NCBI RefSeq assembly: GCF_003248515.1
Contig: NZ_QFOB01000003.1
Location: 248,001-312,000, forward strand
Length of the DNA: 64,000 nt
From: Sphingomonas sp.
GTDB taxonomy: Bacteria; Pseudomonadota; Alphaproteobacteria; Sphingomonadales; Sphingomonadaceae
Direction of reading: 5' to 3'
Shown here: positions 50,101-58,729 of the stretch, piece after piece
How positions within the stretch are numbered: the first letter of the stretch is position 1
Layout: the number at the start of each line of letters is the position of its first letter
Translations under genes and position numbers: made by a program
Notes under the pieces: model-generated
Database searches by the model: none
The model's input: only the letters and a program-made list of their open reading frames with translations
Told to the model about the DNA's origin: nothing

Positions 50101-51131
50101 CACACCGAGCCGGGCTGGGCCAGCAGATAGCTGCCCCGCGTGACGGCGAGGATCGCCATCGCCCGCGATGCGCTGCCGTCCGCGCGAAAACGCACGCCCC
50201 CGCACACGCCATCGAAGACGCGCCCCGAAAGCAGGGCCGATCGATCGAGCGATCCGGCCCGGCGCAGCGTCTGCGCGATATTGGCCGCATCATAGGCCAG
50301 CCCCACGATCACGCCGGGCGCCACGCCATTCTGCTGTTCGAATGCATCCGCAAAGCTGCGGAAGCCAGCCGGATCGGGCGCGGAGAGCCATGCCCCCTCG
50401 ATCTGCGTCAGCGCTGCCGGCGCGGCATCCAGCCCCGCAAAGGCGCCGAGAAGCTGCACGCCGCTATCCCCCACCGCGCGCGCCGCATCGGCGAGATCGC
50501 CGCTCGCCAGCAGCGCATCAGGCGCCAGGTCTCCCCGCAGATAGCCTGCCAGCGCCGCGCCCGTGGGCGCGGTGGCCAGATCCAGCCCCTCGCGCTGGGC
50601 AGCGACTGTGGCGACCGCCGCCACCTGCACGCCCCACGGATCCGCCCCGGCCAGCAGCGCGACCCGACGGATCCCGCGCGACCGGGCATAATGGAGCAGC
50701 GGCGACACCGCCTGATCGGCCGTCACCCCCAGCAGGAAGGCGCCGCTTTCGCGCAGCGCCAGATCGTTGCTGAAGGCCAGCACCGGCATGCCGGCCGCCG
50801 CCGCCACGACCGGCGGGACCTCGGCCGAGCCCAGCGGCCCCAGGATCAGCCGCGCGCCGCGCTTCAGGGCCGCGCGCGCCGCCGCCGCCGCCCCGCCGGG
50901 CGTGCCGCCCGTATCCAGCACGACCAGCCCCTTCGCATCCTTGCCTTGCGCGAGCGTGGCCGCCCGCGCCATGCTGCGCCCCAGCGCCGCTCGATCGCCC
51001 GTCAACGGAACCAGCAGGGCGGCCGGCGGCAGGGCTTTGGCGGCTTCGGCGCGCATGAGAAACGAGGGCAGGCACGATGCGGCAAGGGCTGGCGGCACCG
51101 AAAGCAGAAGCCGGCGACGATCCGGCCGCAT
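50100..51131 (-). CDS. LppC/PBP-activator-like periplasmic binding protein
   Basis: The 343-residue protein has a Tat/Sec-type signal (RRRLLLSVPPALAASCLPSF) and a bilobed type 1 periplasmic-binding fold: 'ALLVPLTGDRAALGRSMARAA', 'RLILGPLGSAEVPPVVAAA', 'PVLAFSNDLALRESGAFLLG', 'RRVALLAGADPWGV', 'VGLAYDAANIAQTLRRAG'. It looks like LpoA/LppC-type activators of penicillin-binding proteins. The ATG at 51131 is 20 bases from the divergent gspN start. Its coupling to gspJ-gspK suggests that it opens the peptidoglycan for the secretion system (inference). Confidence 0.8.
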   Translation of the reverse strand: MRPDRRRLLLSVPPALAASCLPSFLMRAEAAKALPPAALLVPLTGDRAALGRSMARAATLAQGKDAKGLVVLDTGGTPGGAAAAARAALKRGARLILGPLGSAEVPPVVAAAAGMPVLAFSNDLALRESGAFLLGVTADQAVSPLLHYARSRGIRRVALLAGADPWGVQVAAVATVAAQREGLDLATAPTGAALAGYLRGDLAPDALLASGDLADAARAVGDSGVQLLGAFAGLDAAPAALTQIEGAWLSAPDPAGFRSFADAFEQQNGVAPGVIVGLAYDAANIAQTLRRAGSLDRSALLSGRVFDGVCGGVRFRADGSASRAMAILAVTRGSYLLAQPGSV

Positions 51132-51151
51132 CTCAGCGCGCTCCCTTCGCG

Positions 51152-51826
51152 ATGGCGAAGCGCGCCTGGCCGTGGCTCGCGATCGGCATCGCCGCATATC
51201 TCGTCACGCTCATCGTCACCTTCCCCGCGCGCTTCGTCCTGTCGGGCGATCCGCGCTGGGCGGTCGCCGGCACCGTCTGGAACGGCGAAGCCGTGGTCGA
51301 CGGTGCATATCGTGTCCAGTGGCACTGGGCGCCGTGGCGCTCGCTCGCGAGCCTGGCCTTCGCCGCGGACGTGCGCATGACGGGGGGCGGAACCGATATT
51401 GCGGGTTCCGCCGCCGTCTCGCCCGGCGGCATGCTGCTGGAGGGGCTTGCCGGCAGCGGCGACGGCGGCCTGATCGCGGCCTTCGCGCCCAACCTGCCCT
51501 TCACCTGCGCAGCGGCGCTGCAGATCAATCTGCGCCGTCTACGCATCGCCGGCACGCATTCGGAAGCGATGGGGGAGATTGGCAGCGAGGCGGGCAGCTG
51601 CACCGCCATCGGCGGGGGGCAGCCCAATCCGGTGCCCGCGCTCGTCACCCGGCTCCAGCCGCAGCCGGACGGCACGACGCGGATCGTGATCGCGCCCGCC
51701 ACCCGCCAGCACGACCATCTGTTCGAGGGTACGATCGCCGCCGGCCGCCTTCGTCTCGCGCCCACGCCCGCCGGCATCGCGCGGCTGCCCTTCGTGCAGG
51801 GTCTCGTGATCGACGAGGCGATGTAG
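51152..51826 (+). CDS. gspN: Type II secretion protein GspN
   Basis: The product is 224 residues. One N-terminal membrane helix (about 8-26, 'LAIGIAAYLVTLIVTFPARFV') is followed by a periplasmic domain with the GspN pattern 'GTVWNGEAVVDGAYRVQWHWAPWRSL' (as adjoining parts) and 'AATRQHDHLFEGTI'-like 'TRQHDHLFEGTIAAGRLRL'. GspN is an optional part of the system. The ATG at 51152 is preferred to an earlier one at 51077 because the longer form only adds unconserved residues. It is on the strand opposite its gsp neighbours. Confidence 0.85.
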   Translation: MAKRAWPWLAIGIAAYLVTLIVTFPARFVLSGDPRWAVAGTVWNGEAVVDGAYRVQWHWAPWRSLASLAFAADVRMTGGGTDIAGSAAVSPGGMLLEGLAGSGDGGLIAAFAPNLPFTCAAALQINLRRLRIAGTHSEAMGEIGSEAGSCTAIGGGQPNPVPALVTRLQPQPDGTTRIVIAPATRQHDHLFEGTIAAGRLRLAPTPAGIARLPFVQGLVIDEAM

Positions 51827-51878
51827 CGGGGCGATCGCGCCGGCAGGCACCGCATCCGCACGAAGGCCCCGGCTTCCA

Positions 51879-53108
51879 TCACATGCCCGCCAGATTGTTG
51901 AGGTTCACGATCGGCAGCAGGATCGCGAGCACCATCATCAGCACCACGCCACCCATCAACAGAAGCACCGCCGGCTCGACCAGGCCGACGACCACGGTGA
52001 TGAGCGCGTCCAGCTCGCGATCCAGTTCGCCCGCCGCGCGCGACAAAGCAGGCCCCAGACGCCCGCTCGCCTCGCCGCTCGCCACGATCGCGACCAGCAT
52101 CGCCGGAAAGACGCCCGCCTGCCCCATCGCCTGCGAAAGACTGCCACCCTCACGCACCTTCGTAGCGACCTGAAGCGCCTGCGCACGCACATGAAGATTG
52201 GAGGTGGTGGCGGCCGCGGCCCCCAGCGCCTCCACCAGCGGCACGGCGCTCTGCACCAGCTGCCCCAGCGTGGCGGCGAAACGCGCCGCGGCGAACTGGC
52301 GCACGAGCCGGGACGTCGGCCGCCGGGTCGCCAGCACGCGATCGAAGGCGAGGCGGTTCGCCGGAACCGCCAGCCAGCGCCGTCCGCCGAGCAGGCCGAG
52401 CGCCAGCAGCGCCACCACCACCCAGCCGAAGCTCCGCACGAAATGGCTGAGCCCGATCAGCGCGCGCGTGAGCAGTGGCAGATCCGCCCCGCGCGATTCG
52501 AACACGCGCACGATATCGGGCACCACATACACCATCAGCAGCACCATCATGCCCAGGCTGACGGTGGCGAGCAGCGCCGGATACAGCAGCGCCATCTGCA
52601 CCTTGGATTGCGCGCGGTGCCTGTTCTCCACGAAATCGGCGAGATGGCCGAGCACCTCGCCCAGCTTTCCGCTCTGCTCGCCCGCCGCGATCGACGCGCG
52701 ATAATAATCGGGAAAGGCGTGATGCTGCGCCGCCATCGCCGCCGAAAGGCTGCGCCCGTCGAGGATGCTGCCGCGCATTTCCAGCAGCAGCGATCGCATC
52801 CGTGTCGTCTCGGCCTGCCCGGCGGTGAGGCGCAGCGCCTCCTCCACCGCGATATCGCTGCCGATGAGCGTGGCCAGCTGGCGCGTCGCGGTGGAAAGCT
52901 GTCGCGCCGAGACGCGCGGGCGAAACAGCCGGAAAGCCGGCCCGGCGGCGATGCTCGCGCGCCCCTTCGCGCTGCTGGCCTCGACCGATGTGGGCAGCAG
53001 CTTGCGCTCGCGCAGCGCCGCGCGCGCGCCCGCCGCGCTCGCCGCCTCGATCACGCCCTTCTGCGCGCGCCCGGCCGCGTCCACCGCTTTATAGACAAAA
53101 GCGGCCAT
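51879..53108 (-). CDS. gspF: Type II secretion inner membrane protein GspF
   Basis: The product is 409 residues. Two GspF domains (about 70-195 and 270-395) and three membrane helices. Motifs: 'FVYKAVDAAGRAQKGVIEA' at the start, 'RQLATLIGSDIAVEEALRL', 'SIAAGEQSGKLGEVLGHLADFVENR' (as parts), 'LLYPALLATVSLGMMVLLMVYVVPDI', and a final 'VVLMMVLAILLPIVNLN'. It couples the ATPase to pseudopilus growth. A gap of 61 bases separates it from gspE. Confidence 0.95.
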   Translation of the reverse strand: MAAFVYKAVDAAGRAQKGVIEAASAAGARAALRERKLLPTSVEASSAKGRASIAAGPAFRLFRPRVSARQLSTATRQLATLIGSDIAVEEALRLTAGQAETTRMRSLLLEMRGSILDGRSLSAAMAAQHHAFPDYYRASIAAGEQSGKLGEVLGHLADFVENRHRAQSKVQMALLYPALLATVSLGMMVLLMVYVVPDIVRVFESRGADLPLLTRALIGLSHFVRSFGWVVVALLALGLLGGRRWLAVPANRLAFDRVLATRRPTSRLVRQFAAARFAATLGQLVQSAVPLVEALGAAAATTSNLHVRAQALQVATKVREGGSLSQAMGQAGVFPAMLVAIVASGEASGRLGPALSRAAGELDRELDALITVVVGLVEPAVLLLMGGVVLMMVLAILLPIVNLNNLAGM

Positions 53109-53169
53109 CAGCCCCGCCGGCCGCTGCGGATATGCCGTGCGCGGGAGCGCCGGGCGGCCGGACAGGCGC

Positions 53170-54672
53170 TCATCCCGCCTCCTCCCGCGTGACGCGCGCC
53201 ACTTCCTCCACCGTTGTCTCGCCCGCCCGGATCGCGGCCACGCCCTCGTCCATCAGCCCCGGCCCGTGCCGGCGGGCATGGGCCACCAGCGCGGCCTCGG
53301 GCGCGCCGTCATGGATCAGGGCCGCCATCGCCGCATCCACCGCGACGATCTCGTAAAGACCCTGCCGCCCCCGGAAGCCTTCGCCCCGGCAGGCGGGACA
53401 GCCTTGCGCGCGCCACACCGGCTCGCCCTCGGCGATCGCACCATCCAGCAGCGCCACGTCGCGCGCGTCCGCCGCCTCCTCCTGTCGGCACGCCTCGCAC
53501 AGCCGCCGCACGAGCCGCTGCGCGACCAGCCCCACCAGCATCGGCGCCAGCAGATAGCGCTCCACCCCCATGTCCACGAGCCGCGTGACCGCGCCCACGG
53601 CCGAATTGGTGTGGAGCGTGGAGAGCATGAAATGGCCGGTCATCGCCGCGCGCACGGCCACCTCCGCCGTTTCCTGATCGCGGATCTCGCCCACCATGAT
53701 GACATCCGGATCCTGGCGCAGGATCGCGCGCAAGCCCCGCGCGAAGCTCATGTCCGTGCGCGCATTCACCTGTGTCTGGCCGATGCCCGCCAGTTCGTAT
53801 TCGATCGGATCCTCGACGGTCAGGATGTTTCGCCTGCGATCGTTGAGCTTCGCAAGCGCCGCATAGAGCGTCGTCGTCTTGCCGGAGCCGGTCGGCCCGG
53901 TGACGAGCAGCATGCCGTGCGGCCTTTCGAGCAGCTTTTCGAACAAGGCGAGATCCCGCCCCTTCAGGCCGAGCGTCGCCAGATCCAGCTGCACCGATCC
54001 GCGATCGAGCAGGCGCATCACTACACGCTCGCCATGCTGGGTGGGGATGGTGGACACGCGCACATCGATATCGTGGCCGCCCACGCGCACCGTGACGCGG
54101 CCATCCTGCGGGATGCGTTTCTCCGCTATATCCAGCCGGGCCATCACCTTGATGCGGCTGACGAGCAGGGGCGCCAGCGCGCGATTCGGCTCCACCACGT
54201 CGCGCAGAACACCATCCACGCGGAAACGCACGATCAGCCGCCGCTCCTGCGTCTCGACATGGATATCCGACGCGCGTTCCTTCACCGCTTCCAGCAGCAG
54301 CGCGTTGATGAGGCGGACGACCGGGCTGTCATCCTTCATGTCGAGCAGATCCTCGACCGCGCCGACGCTGTCCGCCAGCGCGGCGAGATCGGTATCCGCC
54401 TCGGCGGCAATGTCCGTCGCGCCGCCTGCGGCATCGCGATAATGGCCCTGCAACGCGCGATCGAAATCCGCGTCGGCCACCAGCCGCCAGGGCAGGCCGC
54501 CGAACAGCCTCTGCACCTCCAGCAGCGCGGGCAGCGTGGCGGCCGCGCGGTGCAGGCAGACGAGCCCGTCTTGCTCCCCGATCACCAGCACGCCCTGCGC
54601 GCGGGCGAATCCATAAGGCAGCCGCGCCACGCGCGCCGCCTCCCCGATCAGGTCCGGCGCTTCCGTCGCCAT
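53170..54672 (-). CDS. gspE: Type II secretion ATPase GspE
   Basis: The product is 500 residues. The N1 domain is short. Then come 'DDSPVVRLINALLLEAVKERASDIHVE', Walker A 'GPTGSGKTTT' at about 258-267, Asp box 'LTVEDPIEY', Walker B 'RQDPDVIMVGEIRD', His box 'LSTLHTN' and a four-Cys zinc site 'LCEAC'/'CPAC'. This hexameric cytoplasmic ATPase drives secretion and binds GspL. It shares one base with gspM. Confidence 0.96.
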   Translation of the reverse strand: MATEAPDLIGEAARVARLPYGFARAQGVLVIGEQDGLVCLHRAAATLPALLEVQRLFGGLPWRLVADADFDRALQGHYRDAAGGATDIAAEADTDLAALADSVGAVEDLLDMKDDSPVVRLINALLLEAVKERASDIHVETQERRLIVRFRVDGVLRDVVEPNRALAPLLVSRIKVMARLDIAEKRIPQDGRVTVRVGGHDIDVRVSTIPTQHGERVVMRLLDRGSVQLDLATLGLKGRDLALFEKLLERPHGMLLVTGPTGSGKTTTLYAALAKLNDRRRNILTVEDPIEYELAGIGQTQVNARTDMSFARGLRAILRQDPDVIMVGEIRDQETAEVAVRAAMTGHFMLSTLHTNSAVGAVTRLVDMGVERYLLAPMLVGLVAQRLVRRLCEACRQEEAADARDVALLDGAIAEGEPVWRAQGCPACRGEGFRGRQGLYEIVAVDAAMAALIHDGAPEAALVAHARRHGPGLMDEGVAAIRAGETTVEEVARVTREEAG

Positions 54673-55157
54673 CAGCCGCCCGCCAGCACGAAGCGCGCGG
54701 TGACGAGGCCCGGTCCGCTCGCGCTCGCCTCGATCCGCGCCTCGCCCACGCGCAGCGCGCTCGTCCGCTCCAGATCGGCCACAAAGCGCAGCACCGCATC
54801 GAACGGCGCATCGGCGAGGATCACCGTGAGCCGCCCGCCTTCGGGCTCCACGCGCTGGACGGTCACGCCCGTCGCCCCGGCGCTCGCCGCCACGACGGAG
54901 GCGGGTGGCCCGCGCCGCTGCGGCGCGCCGAGGCCCGGCCCCGTCGCGCGTAGGCGTGTCGCCAGCATGTCATAGGTGCGGATGTCGGCCACGGCGCGCG
55001 CGCGCGCCGCCTCCAGCGGCTTCACTACCGCCACCAGCAGCAAAGCCAGCATCGCCACGCCCGCCAGCACGCCCAGCATCACCTGCTCGCGCCGGCTCCG
55101 GTCCGACCACCAGAGCAGGCCACGATCCCACCAGGGCGCAAGGCCCCCGAAATTCAT
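54672..55157 (-). CDS. gspM: Type II secretion protein GspM
   Basis: The product is 161 residues. One membrane helix (about 27-48, 'LGVLAGVAMLALLLVAVVKPL') and a periplasmic ferredoxin-like domain with 'DAPFDAVLRFVADLERTSALRVGEARIEA'. It pairs with GspL in the inner membrane platform. The ATG overlaps gspL (ATGA). Confidence 0.88.
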   Translation of the reverse strand: MNFGGLAPWWDRGLLWWSDRSRREQVMLGVLAGVAMLALLLVAVVKPLEAARARAVADIRTYDMLATRLRATGPGLGAPQRRGPPASVVAASAGATGVTVQRVEPEGGRLTVILADAPFDAVLRFVADLERTSALRVGEARIEASASGPGLVTARFVLAGG

Positions 55158-56293
55158 GCCGCCCCCCGGATCAGGAAGGCGCCCACCGCCTTGCCGTCGC
55201 TCTGGCTCGCCGCGCCAGCCTGCGCCGAAAGGCCGGCACCGGAGAGCGCCGTGCCCACCTGCTGGAGGCCCTCGATCGTGGCCGCCTCCACCTCGATGCT
55301 CATCGTGCCGGCGCCCGCATCATAGGAAATGGCGTGCATCCGGATCGCGCCGCCCAGCGGCTTGAGCGCGCCGCCGACCCGCGCGAACAGCGGCAGGAAG
55401 CCCGATGGCCCGGCCCCGCCCGCCGGCAATATCTCGGCAGCGCTCGCCGCGACATCAGCGCCGATCACGGCATCGGGCGCGATCTGCTGGACGAGGCCGC
55501 GCATCTCGCTCGCCCGTGCCGCCGCGATCCGCTGGACGGCGAGCGTATCGACACCGGCAATGGCCGCATGGGCGAAGGCGCCGAGCGCGGCGACGGTCGC
55601 GATCCGGCGCCAGAGCGGCGAAACCGGGCGATGTGGCGCCGCGAATGCGCCCTGTCGCAGATCCAGCGCCGGCTGCGCCAGGCGCGCCGCCAGCGACGGT
55701 TCCTGATAGGCTGCGGGCTCGGCCGGGAGATCGCCCGGCACGGAATCGCCATAGGAAAGCAGTTGCGGCCGCCCCGCCGCCGCCCATGCCGCGGCGAGAT
55801 GCGCCACCGGGATCGCAAAGCCGGTGCCGTCCTCCACACGGACCAGCGCCCGCGCCTTCGCGATATCAATGCTCCACATGCCCGGCGGCGGCACGGGCAC
55901 CGCCAGCACATCGGGCACCAGCGCCGCCCGCGCCCAGCCCGCATCGGCCAGCAGAGCCGCCCGGCGCGCCATCCGGTCGCGCGCGACGATTCCCGCCAGA
56001 TAGGTCTGGCCGCCCAGCCCGGCGCCCAGCGCCGCATGGACTTCACCGATCGGCTGGGCCACCCGATCCTCGATCGCGAAGGGCAAGGCCTCGATCCGGC
56101 GCCGCGCGCTGGCGATCGGCAGATCCACCGCCAGCAACAGGACCTCCTCGGTCGGCAGCAGGACGATGGCGGGGCCGACATCGAAACGCTCGACCGTCAC
56201 GAGACTGTCGCCATCGATCGTCCAGATCCCCGCGCCGGAGGGTTCCGGGGCCGCGCCGGGTTGGTTCGGCGGCAGGGGCAATGGCCTTCGCAT
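55154..56293 (-). CDS. gspL: Type II secretion protein GspL
   Basis: The product is 379 residues. The actin-like cytoplasmic domain (about 1-240) has 'VEEVLLLAVDLPIASARRRIEALPFAIEDRV', read as adjoining parts, which matches GspL strands. A membrane helix (about 243-262, 'RRIATVAALGAFAHAAIAGV') and a periplasmic domain follow, with 'LARVGGALKPLGGAIRMHAISYD'. It recruits GspE. Its start is only 23 bases from the divergent gspG start, so the two promoters must lie inside each other's coding region or overlap. Confidence 0.9.
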   Translation of the reverse strand: MRRPLPLPPNQPGAAPEPSGAGIWTIDGDSLVTVERFDVGPAIVLLPTEEVLLLAVDLPIASARRRIEALPFAIEDRVAQPIGEVHAALGAGLGGQTYLAGIVARDRMARRAALLADAGWARAALVPDVLAVPVPPPGMWSIDIAKARALVRVEDGTGFAIPVAHLAAAWAAAGRPQLLSYGDSVPGDLPAEPAAYQEPSLAARLAQPALDLRQGAFAAPHRPVSPLWRRIATVAALGAFAHAAIAGVDTLAVQRIAAARASEMRGLVQQIAPDAVIGADVAASAAEILPAGGAGPSGFLPLFARVGGALKPLGGAIRMHAISYDAGAGTMSIEVEAATIEGLQQVGTALSGAGLSAQAGAASQSDGKAVGAFLIRGAA

Positions 56294-56316
56294 GGGACGG
56301 GGCTATAGTAGAGACG

Positions 56317-56817
56317 ATGAGAATGAATCCAAGCGCCTACGCAACCGAAGTGTCGCATCCGCGATCGGAGGCGGAAAAGCCCGTCTTCCCCCATCCGTGC
56401 GAGGCGGGCCTCACCCTCGTCGAGATGATCGTGGTGCTGGCTATCATCGCGCTCGTGGCCGCCTTGATCGTGCCGAACATCATCAGCCGGCCGGATCAGG
56501 CGCGCGTCACAGTCGCGCAGACGGATCTGCGTTCCATCTCGGCCGCGCTGAAGATGTATCGCCTCGACAATGGCGATTATCCCTCGACGTCGCAGGGCCT
56601 CGCCGCGCTCGTCTCCAGGCCTTCCGGCGAACCGGCGCCACGCAATTATGCGGCGGGCGCCTATCTCGAAAAGCTGCCCGTGGATCCGTGGGGCAATCCC
56701 TATGCCTATGCGAGCCCCGGCAATGCGGGCGCCGGCTTCGATCTCACCAGCAACGGCAAGGACGGCAAGCCCGGCGGCGAGGGGCTGGACGCCGACATCA
56801 AACTTTCGAGCAATTGA
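56317..56817 (+). CDS. gspG: Type II secretion major pseudopilin GspG
   Basis: The product is 166 residues. The leader is long, ending at G31. The mature start is 'LTLVEMIVVLAIIALVAALI' with Leu at position 1, less common than Phe, and Glu5. Then 'RVTVAQTDLRSISAALKMYRLDNGDYPS', 'LPVDPWGNPYAYASPG' and the calcium-loop end 'SNGKDGKPGGEGLDADI' are classic GspG. The ATG at 56317 or 56323 may be used. It begins the + strand half of the cluster. Confidence 0.94.
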   Translation: MRMNPSAYATEVSHPRSEAEKPVFPHPCEAGLTLVEMIVVLAIIALVAALIVPNIISRPDQARVTVAQTDLRSISAALKMYRLDNGDYPSTSQGLAALVSRPSGEPAPRNYAAGAYLEKLPVDPWGNPYAYASPGNAGAGFDLTSNGKDGKPGGEGLDADIKLSSN

Positions 56818-56894
56818 GCAAGGCGGGCGTGGCATTGCGCCTGTTTCCCGTTCTTCGCCCCGGACGTGTTCGGCAATTATCGCTTTCGCTCATA

Positions 56895-56979
56895 TTCCGT
56901 GCTCGGGCGAAGGCCGAAGCGCCGGAGGCGGGGCGGATCGTGACACGGGAAACGCTCCGGCCTTCGCCCGAGCACGGAA
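56895..56979. repeat. 22-bp perfect inverted repeat between gspG and gspH
   Basis: Arms at 56895-56916 and 56958-56979 are perfect reverse complements with a 41-base centre. After one mismatch the pairing goes on for four more bases. It lies 78 bases past the gspG stop and contains the only possible upstream start of gspH (GTG 56940). It could be an attenuator/terminator-like structure between gspG and the rest, or an inserted palindromic repeat. Confidence 0.75.
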
Positions 56980-57539
56980 AGGCCATCTGGCCCAGGAGGG
57001 GACGGGCGGTTCCCGGCCCTGTTCCGGGGTTCACCCGTCTCAGCGCGGCCCCTTCCACCGCGCCACGAATCCCGAAACACGGCCGGGATGAGGAAAGGGA
57101 GCGGGGCCTGACCCTCGTCGAGATGCTCGTCGTCCTCGCCATCATCGGCGTGATGGCCGGCGCGGTCGTGCTGGCGATGGGGCGCGCGGGCGGCGGCGGC
57201 GCGCGGGCCGAGGCACGCCGGTTCGCAACCCGCCTCGCGCTGGCCGCCGACGAGACGATGGTGACGGATATGCCGATCGCGATCGACTGGGACGCCGGCG
57301 GCTATCGCTTCCTGGGCTGGAACGGCAGGGCATGGGTGGAAAGCGGCACGCCCGCGCTGGAGCCTCACCGGCTTCCGGCGGGTCTCACGATCGAGGCGAC
57401 GGGCGCCCGCCCGCTCCTGATCGGCGGCGATGCCGGAGGCGTCGCGCTCGATGCGCGCCTGAGGGGCCGTGGCGAAGGCTGGCGCATCCGTTTCGACGGC
57501 GTGAACGCCACTGCAGAAATGGACGGCTCCGGCGCATGA
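56940..57539 (+). CDS. gspH: Type II secretion minor pseudopilin GspH (start uncertain)
   Basis: The product is 199 residues from GTG 56940. The pseudopilin signature 'LTLVEMLVVLAIIGVMAGAVV' begins only at residue 57, after 'RDEERERG', so the leader would be 56 residues, far longer than usual. No ATG, GTG or TTG lies in frame between 56940 and the signature. An ATG at 57088 would give a normal short leader but is one base out of frame. The rest ('RRFATRLALAADETMVTDMPIAIDW', in parts, and 'GDAGGVALDARLRG') is GspH-like. It overlaps gspI (ATGA). Confidence 0.8.
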   Translation: MTRETLRPSPEHGKAIWPRRGRAVPGPVPGFTRLSAAPSTAPRIPKHGRDEERERGLTLVEMLVVLAIIGVMAGAVVLAMGRAGGGGARAEARRFATRLALAADETMVTDMPIAIDWDAGGYRFLGWNGRAWVESGTPALEPHRLPAGLTIEATGARPLLIGGDAGGVALDARLRGRGEGWRIRFDGVNATAEMDGSGA

Positions 57540-57937
57540 GCCCGATCGATTCACCCATTCGTGGCGGGCAGGCTGACGATCCGGAAGAGGGGTTCACCCT
57601 GATCGAGGCGCTGGTGGCGCTTGCCATCGTCGCGATCGCCGCCGCCGGCCTGATCGGCGCCACGCAGCGGCACATCGATATTGTCGCCGGCATCGAAGGA
57701 CGCACCATTGCGCGGTGGATCGCGGAGAATCGGCTTGCGGAAGCGTCACTTGCGGGCGACAGTCCGGCCGCGAGCGGGGAGCAGGTCGAGATGCTGGGGC
57801 AGCAATGGCAGGTCGTGACGACCGCCCGGCCAAGCGCCGATCCGGAGATCAGCCTGATCGAGGTCGCTGTCGCCCCCGCGAACCGGCCGCCGCTCGCCCG
57901 CCTACGGGGCTTCATCGACACGGGCGCCCATCGATGA
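57536..57937 (+). CDS. gspI: Type II secretion minor pseudopilin GspI
   Basis: The product is 133 residues. The leader ends at G19, the mature start is 'FTLIEALVALAIVAIAAAGL' with Glu5, then 'ARWIAENRLAEASLAG' typical of GspI. The C-terminus is complete. It overlaps gspH and gspC by four bases each. Confidence 0.93.
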   Translation: MSPIDSPIRGGQADDPEEGFTLIEALVALAIVAIAAAGLIGATQRHIDIVAGIEGRTIARWIAENRLAEASLAGDSPAASGEQVEMLGQQWQVVTTARPSADPEISLIEVAVAPANRPPLARLRGFIDTGAHR

Positions 57938-58725
57938 CGCCACGACAGGCGAGGATCGGCGCCAATCTCTTCACCGCCGCCGTCATCGCATCCATCGGCG
58001 TGGCGCTCGCCGGGATGACCTGGCGGCTGGCCGGCGATCCGGGCGGGCGGCTGGGCGCGACGCCCGTCGCCGCGCGCCCCGCCCCGCCGCCGGATATCGC
58101 CACCCTCATCAGCCTTTCCCCCTTCGGCACGGCGGCCCCCGTGGCCGGAGGCGCCGGCGACACCAATGTGGTGCTGCGCGGCATCATGCTGGCCACGCCG
58201 CGATCCGCCTCATCCGCGCTCATCTCCATCGGCGGAGCCACGCCCACGCCTTTCTATGTCGGCGGCCAGGTTGGCGGCGGCTCGATCGAGGAGATCGCGG
58301 CCGATCATGTCGTGATCGCGGGCGGCGGCGGGCGGCGCCTGCTCGCCTTCCCGGATCGCAGCGGCACAGCGCCTCCCACCGCTGCCACCGTGCCTGCCGC
58401 GCCCGCCGTGGTGGCGCCGGCCGCCGCTCCTCCGGCCCCGGCCGCGCCACCGGCCGGGCCGGGCGCCGCCGCCACACCCCAGTCCCTGCTGGCGGGCCTG
58501 GGCGCCACGCCCGCCGCCGACGGCTTTCACGTCAATTCGCCCAATGCCCAGATGCGACAGGCCGGCCTCCTGCCCGGCGACGTGATCCAGCGCGTCAACG
58601 GCATGGCGATGGCGGAACTGATCACCAACCCGCAGGCGCTGCAAACCGCCTTCACCAACGGCACGGCGCGCATGGACCTCGTCCGTGCGGGCCAGCCGCT
58701 CACCCTCTCCGTCCCGCTTCGCTAG
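57934..58725 (+). CDS. gspC: Type II secretion protein GspC
   Basis: The product is 263 residues. One membrane helix (about 11-30), then an HR domain with 'VVLRGIMLATPRSASSALISIGG' and 'YVGGQVGGGSIEEIAADHVVIAGGGG' (as parts). A Pro/Ala linker (about 150-185) and a PDZ domain with 'LLPGDVIQRVNGMAMAEL' follow. It links the inner membrane platform to the secretin and helps choose substrates. It lies 4 bases before gspD. Confidence 0.92.
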   Translation: MTPRQARIGANLFTAAVIASIGVALAGMTWRLAGDPGGRLGATPVAARPAPPPDIATLISLSPFGTAAPVAGGAGDTNVVLRGIMLATPRSASSALISIGGATPTPFYVGGQVGGGSIEEIAADHVVIAGGGGRRLLAFPDRSGTAPPTAATVPAAPAVVAPAAAPPAPAAPPAGPGAAATPQSLLAGLGATPAADGFHVNSPNAQMRQAGLLPGDVIQRVNGMAMAELITNPQALQTAFTNGTARMDLVRAGQPLTLSVPLR

Positions 58726-58729
58726 GGCC

